Source: JAEXNA01 sp050486105 (lineage in GTDB: Bacteria; Vulcanimicrobiota; Xenobia; Xenobiales; JADMJV01). Taken from it: 12,253 nt of DNA. Within the stretch, counting starts at the first letter, position 1; every line of letters begins with the position of its first letter. Shown piece after piece: positions 1 through 4,787 of this stretch. The translations under genes and the position numbers were made by a program. The notes below the pieces were generated by a model. It was not told the DNA's origin, ran no database searches, and worked only from the letters and a program-made list of their open reading frames with translations. The stretch spans positions 1-12,253 of the forward strand of contig JBJHCR010000197.1 of assembly GCA_050486105.1 (NCBI GenBank), given 5' to 3'.

Positions 1-38
1 GATACTTCCTTTGTATAGATTTGTGGCGTAAGCCACTT

Positions 39-78
39 GCGGCTCTGCCTCCTTCGAGGTAATCCGCGTTTTTTCTTT
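39..78 (+). terminator. Candidate rho-independent terminator, + strand
   Basis: A short stem GCGG (39-42) / CCGC (64-67) encloses a second hairpin CCTC (48-51) / GAGG (56-59) and is followed by six T (69-74) and then CTTT. This would end a + strand transcript entering from the left edge. One frame is open from the edge to a TAA at 29-31, so the tail of a gene may lie there, but nine codons are too few to call. A separate small hairpin (GTGGC 23-27 / GCCAC 32-36) includes that stop codon. The outer stem is only four pairs, so the call is tentative. It faces the oppositely directed vapC. Confidence 0.3.
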
Positions 79-136
79 ACAGAGAGTTGGTTGGTCCGTC
101 CATCTTAACTAGGCCCGAAGAGAGGATGTGTCGCTC

Positions 137-520
137 TCACCAAATCCGGTTAACGGGATACCGGTCGAATTTTTGGTCACAACTCACGAGAGTGAAGCCC
201 TCTGAAAGAGCTTGGCCGATTAGCATTCGGTCGAAGGGGTCTCGGTGATGAAATGGCAAGTCTTGCACCACGGCACAGTGGGCTGGAACTATCTGCAGAA
301 GGGACATTCCATCCAGAGCAAGCTCTGTTGCCAAAGGTTCAATCTCTCGGCTCAGTTTCAGCTTCCCAAGGCTACATTTGATGGCAATTTCCCAGTAGCT
401 TGCCACACTCACCCAAACTTCAGTGCCTCGATCACGCAAGCAATACCGAGCATCAAGGCTTAAGCGGTCGGGATCCGCGAGCCACCATAGGTAAGTGTGA
501 GTGTCGAGCAGGACCCTCAA
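137..520 (-). CDS. vapC: VapC-type PIN-domain ribonuclease toxin
   Basis: Predicted toxin of a type II toxin-antitoxin system: a PIN-domain, Mg-dependent endoribonuclease, in this family usually cutting tRNA or rRNA, held inactive by the antitoxin encoded just upstream. The 127-residue length is usual for VapC. The acidic PIN residues are visible: D6 in LLDTHTYLWW, E44 in SYWEIAIK, D94 and D97 in HHRDPFDRM, and D115 in LVSCDQKF. The start is a TTG at 520-518 that overlaps the antitoxin stop, so the two CDS share 4 nt, which fits translational coupling. No ATG is available in this frame nearby. The gene looks complete and undamaged. Family assignment is strong; the RNA target cannot be inferred. 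Confidence 0.92.
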   Translation of the reverse strand: MRVLLDTHTYLWWLADPDRLSLDARYCLRDRGTEVWVSVASYWEIAIKCSLGKLKLSREIEPLATELALDGMSLLQIVPAHCAVVQDLPFHHRDPFDRMLIGQALSEGFTLVSCDQKFDRYPVNRIW

Positions 521-747
521 GACATATAGTCCGAGAAATCTTCGAGAGGTTCGTCGAAGTCTTCGGCCATCGAGATGATCAGCCCGCTCAATCTTCCAGA
601 TTCTCGCTCTGGTTTTGCCGATTCGTGCAAAACCAGACGCACTATAGGCTTGTTCCCCTTAGCAATGATGACTTCTTCTCCGTTCTGCACATCTTGTATC
701 AGCCGAGAGAGATGGGTTTTTGCCTGGTGAATATTCACTTGCTTCAT
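517..747 (-). CDS. vapB: Phd/YefM-type antitoxin paired with VapC
   Basis: A 76-residue antitoxin. The N-terminus MKQVNIHQAKTHLSRLI is the typical Phd/YefM DNA-binding fold (residues 1 to about 50), with the usual G-x-x-x-I/V pattern (IAKGNKPIVRLV). The C-terminal tail (about 50-76) is acidic and would wrap the toxin. It is first in a two-gene operon and overlaps vapC by 4 nt, the normal antitoxin-toxin order. Family members repress their own promoter; here a repeated TTGACTA lies in the promoter. No Shine-Dalgarno site precedes the ATG, and the predicted -10 box ends only 6 nt before it, so the mRNA may be leaderless. By fold it is Phd-like rather than AbrB- or RHH-type VapB. Confidence 0.9.
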   Translation of the reverse strand: MKQVNIHQAKTHLSRLIQDVQNGEEVIIAKGNKPIVRLVLHESAKPERESGRLSGLIISMAEDFDEPLEDFSDYMS

Positions 748-753
748 AGCCCA

Positions 754-782
754 ATGATAGGCTAGTCAACTTGCTTAGTCAA
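754..782 (-). promoter_or_regulatory. vapBC promoter with direct repeat
   Basis: On the minus strand, -35 TTGACT (782-777), a 17-nt spacer and -10 TATCAT (759-754), each one mismatch from sigma-70 consensus. TTGACTA occurs twice, at 782-776 and 769-763, 13 bp apart (more than one helical turn); the second copy lies in the spacer and is a plausible operator for the Phd-type antitoxin. Only 6 nt separate the -10 box from the vapB ATG, which puts the likely transcription start on the start codon itself. Confidence 0.7.
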
Positions 783-931
783 TTTTCTTTGCGGGTCCAG
801 CCAAATGATCCAGATTCCCAGGAGCGAAGGAGACCCTGTGGGTACTCAGGAGCAGGCGATCAGTCTATTCGAAGTCGAGGCGAGAGTGCTGGTTTTCACT
901 GGGTTCGACATATCCACCGGCTCTGGTTACA

Positions 932-1150
932 GCCATCGGTCACCATGATCTCGGATTGCCCAATCTTGAGGGAGGCACGGCAAATTTTGTCGGGCTGAAA
1001 CTGTCCCTCGCAGTCCGAATTGCAACCCGGGCCCTCGGGGATTTCGGAGAAGGTCATTTTCATCAGGAGTTCGGCGCCCAAGGCATGCTGATAAAACTCG
1101 ATAGCCTCTTCCGCGCGGCCTTCGAAACAGAGATAAGACTGAATTTGCCT
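932..1150 (-). pseudogene. Truncated PhnB-like VOC-family gene lacking a start codon
   Basis: The first 73 codons of a PhnB-like gene, in frame throughout and clearly homologous to the intact gene at 3020-3451. The start codon has become AGG (1150-1148) where the intact copy has ATG, and there is no other in-frame start just upstream. After ATGGTGACCGATGGC the similarity stops abruptly at 932 and the frame ends 11 codons later in unrelated sequence, so the C-terminal half of the domain is missing. Of the 25 codons that differ from the intact copy, 18 are synonymous. Both copies were therefore probably functional for a time after they diverged, and this one died later. A weak internal TTG start (1081) exists, but the product would not be a full domain. 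Confidence 0.85.
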
Positions 1151-1231
1151 GTCAAGGTCCTTTCTTGGGGCTCTACTTAACCCGCTCCATTCCTTAGTCG
1201 ATTGGAGGTGGCCTGGATCGACATCTTGGGA
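932..1231 (-). repeat. Diverged copy of the phnB 5' half and its upstream region
   Basis: This block matches 3233-3530 at a constant offset of 2301 through the coding part (932-1150 against 3233-3451), without indels, and then with small indels through about 80 bp upstream. The Shine-Dalgarno AGAAAGGAC and an upstream block (TCGATCCAGGCCA) are shared. By hand count 28 of 219 coding bases differ, about 87% identity. No terminal inverted repeats, transposase or target-site duplication can be seen at its ends. Confidence 0.85.
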
Positions 1232-1309
1232 TGAGGGATATGTGAGGTTCCTCGAGCTGGAGAAGTCTCGCGTCCTATTCGTCCACTAGGCCTTCAGATA
1301 GTGTGCCGT

Positions 1310-2311
1310 CTACGGCCCTGGGAAAAGCAGAACCGTCAACGAGTCGTGAGCTAACAAGAGAAGGTGGACTAGCCCAAGAAAACCAAAGCACCCCGTGAGA
1401 CTCCCTCCGATGTCGAAAATGGAAGCTAGGCATCCGCTGCCGCTTCGGTATCGGATTTCGACTTCTCCATTGTTCTTAAGTATCTGTAAACGCTCTTCCG
1501 TGGATTCGGGGATGACGAGTTTTAGGTCGAGATGTTCAGAAAGTGATTTCCCCAATTCTTCTGCCGCAAAGTCGTTGGTAAAGTCGGAAATGCGGATGTT
1601 CTTGCCACTCTTGGTTACCAAGAATAGGGCCCTGAGCCAGTACTCAAGAGGCGGCTTGTTTCGTCCCCTGGACTCGGAAACAAAACGACCGCCTACGGCC
1701 AGACACTCAAGCTCGGAGAATCTAGCGATTTTCTGTTGGCTTTCCCAATCAAAAAAACGGCGGAAACGAACGACATTGTTCGCCTTTGTATCTAAGAAGT
1801 AATGAACATCGAGCCCCTTCCGAAGGGCTGTCAGCAGGCCTCCGATCAGCGCAAAAGGTGCCGCCAAAATCACCCACGCGGGGACAGCTCGAAGCCAAGA
1901 ATAAACTTGTCCGGGTTGACCTACCAGGCCAAGATAATTTAGAACCGCTCCCCCGAGACTATAAAGCGCGAACCCTAAGCAGATGAAGCCAAGAAAGTTA
2001 AAGAAGAACGCTGATCTCGCCAACCCTCTCTCATCCCAACTTTCGTAGTCGACTTTCCGGCTTGAAAGCGGACGTTTGTGCGACGTGTCCCTCTTCTTGC
2101 CGTCCTCGGCCACTCTCCGTAAAATCAGGGTGTCAGCGACGTTTCCGCCGAGAATGAAGGTAAGTTCCGAGCGGGCATTTCTTTCACACTCCGCCTCGAT
2201 CGTTCCATCACTAAGCTTTCCGTTGGGTTCCCTATAGTAATAACGAAACAGGGGCACAATAGTCCAATTCTTGTGGGGAGTCTCTTCTCCTGTACCTCCT
2301 TGTCCAGCCAA
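1310..2311 (-). CDS. Unknown membrane protein, C-terminal part of a frame-broken gene
   Basis: A 333-codon open frame that I do not recognise. Three hydrophobic segments are visible, at about residues 100-130, 143-163 and 302-330. Between the second and third is a soluble stretch (about 169-268) with a pattern of strands and a final helix that recalls bacterial PH-like domains (YFLDTKANNVVRF near its start, then ALFLVTKSGKNIRISDF). That likeness is by eye only. The nominal start is a TTG at 2311 with no Shine-Dalgarno site, inside the overlapping ORF 2125-2814. Coding-like sequence crosses from that frame to this one between about 2311 and 2270. The simplest reading is one gene, with the start at 2663, carrying a frame change here. 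A single base lost from the G4 run at 2275-2278 (C4 on the coding strand) would explain it; sequencing error and two unrelated fragments are alternatives. Confidence 0.6.
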   Translation of the reverse strand: MAGQGGTGEETPHKNWTIVPLFRYYYREPNGKLSDGTIEAECERNARSELTFILGGNVADTLILRRVAEDGKKRDTSHKRPLSSRKVDYESWDERGLARSAFFFNFLGFICLGFALYSLGGAVLNYLGLVGQPGQVYSWLRAVPAWVILAAPFALIGGLLTALRKGLDVHYFLDTKANNVVRFRRFFDWESQQKIARFSELECLAVGGRFVSESRGRNKPPLEYWLRALFLVTKSGKNIRISDFTNDFAAEELGKSLSEHLDLKLVIPESTEERLQILKNNGEVEIRYRSGSGCLASIFDIGGSLTGCFGFLGLVHLLLLAHDSLTVLLFPGP

Positions 2312-2814
2312 TGCACAGAAGTATCGAGGTTGGAGACGTCGACTCCGTCGGCGACGGCTTTGAACGCTATGAAGACACCTGCCAACGCGCTTCCTACAAC
2401 CTGAGACAGAAAATATACGAGAATGGCGAGGATAGCGCCCCAGGCTCCGAACAGCTTTAACTCGGGCGGACCGCTCTCTACCATTTCTAGGGAAGAGGGC
2501 GGCGCTTGAAAGCCATGTGACGGGCCGACCTCTGTCAAGTTCGATGAGGAGACAAGGCCTGAAGTCTGTTCCTCGAGAGGACCCAAGGAAGTGGGTGGTT
2601 TAGGGGCCGACTCTTGGTCCGAGGCTCTTGGTCCGAGGCTGCTGGGAATCTCGACCTGTCCATGGTGCCCTCCCAGACCCACTTGCATTCGAATCGTTCT
2701 AAATTTAGGCTTTCCTTTACTTTGCTCGGAACTGGTGGAACCCTCTATTTGGTGTGTCTCGACCCACAAGTGATCTTTTTCATCTAGATGAGACAGTCTC
2801 AGGACAGCTGGCAA
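2125..2814 (-). pseudogene. N-terminal part of the broken membrane-protein gene
   Basis: A 229-codon open frame from a TTG at 2814. I think only its middle is genuine coding: a Ser/Pro-rich linker (about 68-118) and a hydrophobic helix (about 122-151, LFGAWGAILAILVYFLSQVV). The better start is an ATG at 2663-2661 in another frame, with GGGAGG five nt upstream. From that ATG the frame would run into SAPKPPTSLGPLEEQ if the 14-bp tandem repeat at 2611-2638 had one copy; with two copies it is thrown out of frame. Codons upstream of 2638 in the 2814 frame are then accidental. After about residue 178 the frame also stops looking like protein and the signal moves to the ORF at 1310-2311. With both lesions repaired the protein would be about 445 residues with about four membrane segments. 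Function unknown. Confidence 0.55.
2611..2638. repeat. Perfect 14-bp tandem duplication
   Basis: The unit CTCTTGGTCCGAGG occurs twice head to tail (2611-2624 and 2625-2638). Fourteen is not a multiple of three, so the duplication changes frame. It lies 25 to 52 bp inside the gene if translation starts at the ATG at 2663. It could be a fixed lesion or a copy-number-variable switch. Confidence 0.95.
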
Positions 2815-2976
2815 CTCCGAGAGGAGTATGCCGCGCTCGCCAAAATATTCTGCCCCGGCAGGATGCGTGAAACGGTTTGGCTAGCTCGCGACATACTCGG
2901 TGGCAACGCCTGTCCTCCGCTCGAACACCACATGGGTCGATTCGTAGCCGACGTCGGCCTTGGTGCTTTCGTCTGA
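2812..2976 (+). pseudogene. C-terminal remnant of an acyl-CoA dehydrogenase
   Basis: A + strand reading frame ending at TGA 2974-2976 encodes LREEYAALAKIFCPGRMRE, then TVWLARDILGGN, then LEHHMGRFVAD, then GLGAFV and stop. This is the C-terminal helical domain of acyl-CoA or glutaryl-CoA dehydrogenases as I know it, where the family reads approximately MRETV..ARELLGGNGI...HHVGRFVADAE. The segment that normally follows, with the YEGT motif, is missing: the frame jumps from FVAD straight to the last residues (GAFV), an in-frame loss of roughly 20 to 25 codons. The N-terminal 330 or so residues are absent. Similarity begins at about 2812, exactly where the neighbouring broken gene frame begins, so a junction lies there. 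It cannot be a working enzyme. The match is from memory of the family, not a search. Confidence 0.6.
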
Positions 2977-3019
2977 ACCGGATGCCGCCCTGGGGCTTAA
3001 GCAGGGAGAAGGATTTAGC

Positions 3020-3451
3020 TCAGGCCGGAACGGGAGCCGGTGCCAAAACCATCCAAGTCACCCCGAACCGATCTGCCACCATTCCGAAGCTGGAGGCGAA
3101 GAACGTTGCGTTCAGAGGTTGGAGTATGTTACCGCCGTCTGCCAGGGCGTTGAAGTGTTTCTTCACCAGTTCATCGCTGTCCAGGCTCAGAGAAAGGCTG
3201 ATGCCTTTGAACTCCGCAGAACCTTGGGCCATGCCATCGGTCACCATGATCTCGGATTCCCCAATCTTGAGGGAGGCATGGCAAATCTTGTCGGGCTGAA
3301 ACTGTCCCTCGCAGTCAGAATTGCAGCCGGGTCCCTCGGGGATTTCAGAGAAAGTCATTTTCATGGTGACTTCGGCACCCAAGGCTTGTTGGTAGAACTC
3401 GATAGCCTCGGCGGCTCGCCCTTCAAAGCAGAGATAAGATTGTATTTGCAT
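3020..3451 (-). CDS. PhnB-like VOC-superfamily protein
   Basis: An intact 143-residue protein of the PhnB/YjdN type (glyoxalase/bleomycin-resistance fold, also annotated as a 3-demethylubiquinone-9 3-methyltransferase-like domain). Features typical of the family are the N-terminal YLCFEGRAAEAIEFYQQALGA, the central KICHASLKIGESEIMVTDG, SLSLSLDSDELVKKHFNALA, and the C-terminal FGMVADRFGVTWMV. The start is an ATG at 3451 with AAAGGAC seven nt upstream. These proteins are small soluble dimers; substrates are mostly unknown, and the name PhnB does not imply phosphonate use. No phosphonate genes are nearby. The gene stands alone between a PIN-toxin remnant and an acyl-CoA dehydrogenase remnant. 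Its 5' half and upstream region exist as a second, truncated copy at 932-1231. Confidence 0.85.
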   Translation of the reverse strand: MQIQSYLCFEGRAAEAIEFYQQALGAEVTMKMTFSEIPEGPGCNSDCEGQFQPDKICHASLKIGESEIMVTDGMAQGSAEFKGISLSLSLDSDELVKKHFNALADGGNILQPLNATFFASSFGMVADRFGVTWMVLAPAPVPA

Positions 3452-3530
3452 AGAGATGTCCTTTCTGGGGTTTCTTCAACCCGCTCTATCACTTAGTCGA
3501 GTTGGGCTGGCCTGGATCGACATCTTGAGG
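3233..3530 (-). repeat. Second copy of the phnB 5' repeat (intact gene side)
   Basis: Partner of 932-1231. It covers codons 1-73 of the intact gene and about 80 bp of upstream sequence. Similarity ends at GCCATCGGT (3233) inside the gene and near 3530 upstream, just before the PIN remnant. Conservation of the upstream block suggests it holds the gene's promoter, though I see no strong -35/-10 pair. Confidence 0.85.
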
Positions 3531-3544
3531 AAAATTTTGAGAGT

Positions 3545-3690
3545 TCAAGCCAAATTGCTGACCAGAATGGGATGGATCCTTAGCATCAGCTTGTCGACTG
3601 TGCACAGCGGGACGCGCCGGGCTAAGCTGTGCGCCGGTCAAAGGGGTCTCGTGTGCAATGGAGCGTCAAGGCACTCACGGGTTCAAGTTG
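3545..3690 (-). pseudogene. Decayed PIN-domain (VapC-like) toxin fragment
   Basis: Two minus-strand frames together give the C-terminal third of a PIN-domain protein. From 3690 one frame reads SSQLEPVSALTLHCTRDPFDR (3634-3651 encode RDPFDR, the conserved PIN motif) and then meets a stop at 3624-3622. The next frame, from 3636, reads AHSLARRVPLCTVDKLMLRI and ends with TGA at 3547-3545. In intact PIN toxins RDPFDR is followed by about three residues and then A-Q/H-A/S-L, later a T-x-D acidic residue as in CTVD. A deletion of about 10 nt right after DPFDR would account for both the missing residues and the frame change. The N-terminal two-thirds is absent. It begins directly after the mntA stop. 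Evidence is motif recognition only. Confidence 0.6.
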
Positions 3691-3714
3691 GCTGGATTGT
3701 GTTGGACTTAGGCC

Positions 3715-4107
3715 CTACCCAGCCTGGGACTGAGCGCGATAACGAAAGCCTCTTTGCAGCATGGCCATGGAGCGCTCGTAGTCGCGGCAGGTTGCCGAAA
3801 AGAATCGGGCTTGGAATCCGGGATCGCGGCAGAGGAGGTTCATTCCCGAAATGGCCTCGAACCGGAGGATGGGGGAAGCGCAATTCAAGATCGAGAGATC
3901 GATTCGGTCGTTGTCTGCGGCTTCCATCAGCCGACACTGAAGGTCCAACAACTCCTCCGTGTCCAGGGGCTCGCAGACCAGCAAGCCGATATCAACATCC
4001 GAGTCGGGACGCGCTCGGCCCGAAATCTGGGAGCCGAAAAGCCACGCAGAACTCACCTTGGGAGAATCTTGGAGGGCGGCGACGAGAGCGCTTTCAAGTT
4101 TCGACAT
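3715..4107 (-). CDS. mntA: MntA-like nucleotidyltransferase antitoxin
   Basis: A minimal nucleotidyltransferase of 130 residues from the ATG at 4107. The diagnostic GSx10DxD motif is complete: G25-S26 in WLFGSQISGR, then D37 and D39 in DSDVDIG, with the third carboxylate D70 in DRIDLSIL. In type VII toxin-antitoxin systems (HepT/MntA of Shewanella) this enzyme AMPylates the toxin on a tyrosine and so blocks it. The gene overlaps the end of hepT by 14 nt and is downstream, the standard order. A TTG ten codons upstream (4137) would lengthen the overlap to 44 nt; I prefer the ATG because MSKLESALVAAL begins the first helix normally. The C-terminus (DYERSMAMLQRGFRYRAQSQ) is typical in length. Complete and undamaged. 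Confidence 0.9.
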   Translation of the reverse strand: MSKLESALVAALQDSPKVSSAWLFGSQISGRARPDSDVDIGLLVCEPLDTEELLDLQCRLMEAADNDRIDLSILNCASPILRFEAISGMNLLCRDPGFQARFFSATCRDYERSMAMLQRGFRYRAQSQAG

Positions 4108-4504
4108 AAGCCAAAATCTCGTTGCGGAAGGTATCAAAATCCGACAAGTGAGAATTCATAATTTCCAACAGAATTGCCACTTCCACGTACTCATAGGCGT
4201 GTACCACGAGGTTCCGAAATCCTATCATCTTGGCATACACCGAATCGTCCTTGAGGGCACCAAGGCGAACACAGCCTTTCACCGCCTCCCGAGCGCTTGA
4301 GACCGGAGCTTGGCCCGACAACGAATGCAGACGATGGCAAACATCGATCACGATCTCCACGGCTACCTGAAGGTTGCGCTCCACCGCCCCCCTCAAAATC
4401 CAATCCTCCAAATCTTCGGGCGATAAAGGAGCTAGAGACCTAAGGTTGGTCACAACGCGGTCCAGGTTCGCCAATTTGCCGGCGATGACACCATTAATGC
4501 CCAT
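4094..4504 (-). CDS. hepT: HepT-like HEPN ribonuclease toxin
   Basis: A 136-residue all-helical HEPN-domain protein (former DUF86). The catalytic RX4HXY motif is R97-N-L-V-V-H102-A-Y104 in GFRNLVVHAYEYV. R and H form the RNase site and Y104 is the residue expected to receive AMP from MntA; the same tyrosine number is used in the characterised Shewanella HepT. Earlier helices (LANLDRVVTNLRSL and ERNLQVAVEIVIDVCHRL) match the family. The ATG at 4504 has only a weak ribosome site. It is co-transcribed with mntA (14-nt overlap) and is probably tRNA-cleaving, as known members are. Nothing suggests damage. Confidence 0.9.
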   Translation of the reverse strand: MGINGVIAGKLANLDRVVTNLRSLAPLSPEDLEDWILRGAVERNLQVAVEIVIDVCHRLHSLSGQAPVSSAREAVKGCVRLGALKDDSVYAKMIGFRNLVVHAYEYVEVAILLEIMNSHLSDFDTFRNEILAYVET

Positions 4505-4601
4505 CAGTCCGGCTGGCTCATGCGAAGAGCACTCCGAGTTCTGCCTTAGGTGGCTGATGGCAGTCCGTCGCCAGACTCGAATGATCGGGTTTCATAGGCT
4601 C

Positions 4602-4631
4602 ATGCTAGGAGCGACGAAGAGGGTTTGTCAA
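4602..4631 (-). promoter_or_regulatory. Candidate hepT-mntA promoter
   Basis: On the minus strand a perfect -35 TTGACA (4631-4626), an 18-nt spacer, and -10 TAGCAT (4607-4602, four of six). It would start transcription near 4595, giving a leader of about 90 nt before hepT. A 25-codon ORF begins exactly there (ATG 4595, stop 4518-4520). The promoter lies inside a gene remnant of the opposite strand, so it could be chance. Confidence 0.35.
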
Positions 4632-4758
4632 ACCGGCAGGCGACGAGAATTCCCTCCCGGGCACCATTGTTCGATCCTCCCCGGCGATAGGTGCTGACGG
4701 CACGGTGTATATCGGGAGTTATAGTGGCCCTCAAGCCTTCCTCACCGCCGTGAAATGA
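4609..4758 (+). pseudogene. C-terminal remnant of a PQQ-type beta-propeller repeat protein
   Basis: One + strand frame is open from 4609 to a TGA at 4756-4758 and reads FVKPAGDENSLPGTIV, then RSSPAIGADGTVYIGSYSG, then AFLTAVK and stop. The SSPAIGADGTVYIGS segment is the classic blade repeat of PQQ-like beta-propeller proteins, which are mostly exported. The short end after the last blade also fits the C-terminus of such proteins. Upstream the frame stops at a TAG (4606-4608) and no earlier blade is visible in any frame before hepT. This looks like the last blade of a deleted gene. It converges on argH. It fills the larger part of the 283-bp gap between hepT and argH. Confidence 0.55.
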
Positions 4759-4787
4759 GGATGTACTGTGAGTGGCTTTTAGCCATT

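Noticed and set aside
23..36. Hairpin GTGGC / GCCAC as a vapC terminator
   Set aside because: It lies about 100 nt past the vapC stop and is not followed by a T run on the minus strand.
766..948. + strand open frame reading MIQIPRSEGDPVGTQEQAIS and onward from ATG 805, ending at 948
   Set aside because: Composition is protein-like, but it has no ribosome site, is only 47 codons from the ATG, and its end runs across the junction into the phnB fragment. It may be another remnant, but I recognise no family.
2840..3019. Minus-strand frame reading ADVGYESTHVVFERRTG and ending in TAG
   Set aside because: It looks protein-like at first, but it is opposite the acyl-CoA dehydrogenase remnant, whose family motifs on the + strand explain the composition.
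932..3232. Simple tandem duplication of a 2301-bp unit
   Set aside because: The intact phnB gene spans the supposed junction at 3233. A tandem duplication would need its two halves to be joined by chance, and the sequence between the copies is not itself duplicated. A truncated extra copy fits better.
3456..4300. Long + strand ORFs opposite mntA and hepT (for example 3456-4109 and 3959-4300)
   Set aside because: They are arginine- and proline-rich antisense frames of clearly conserved minus-strand genes.
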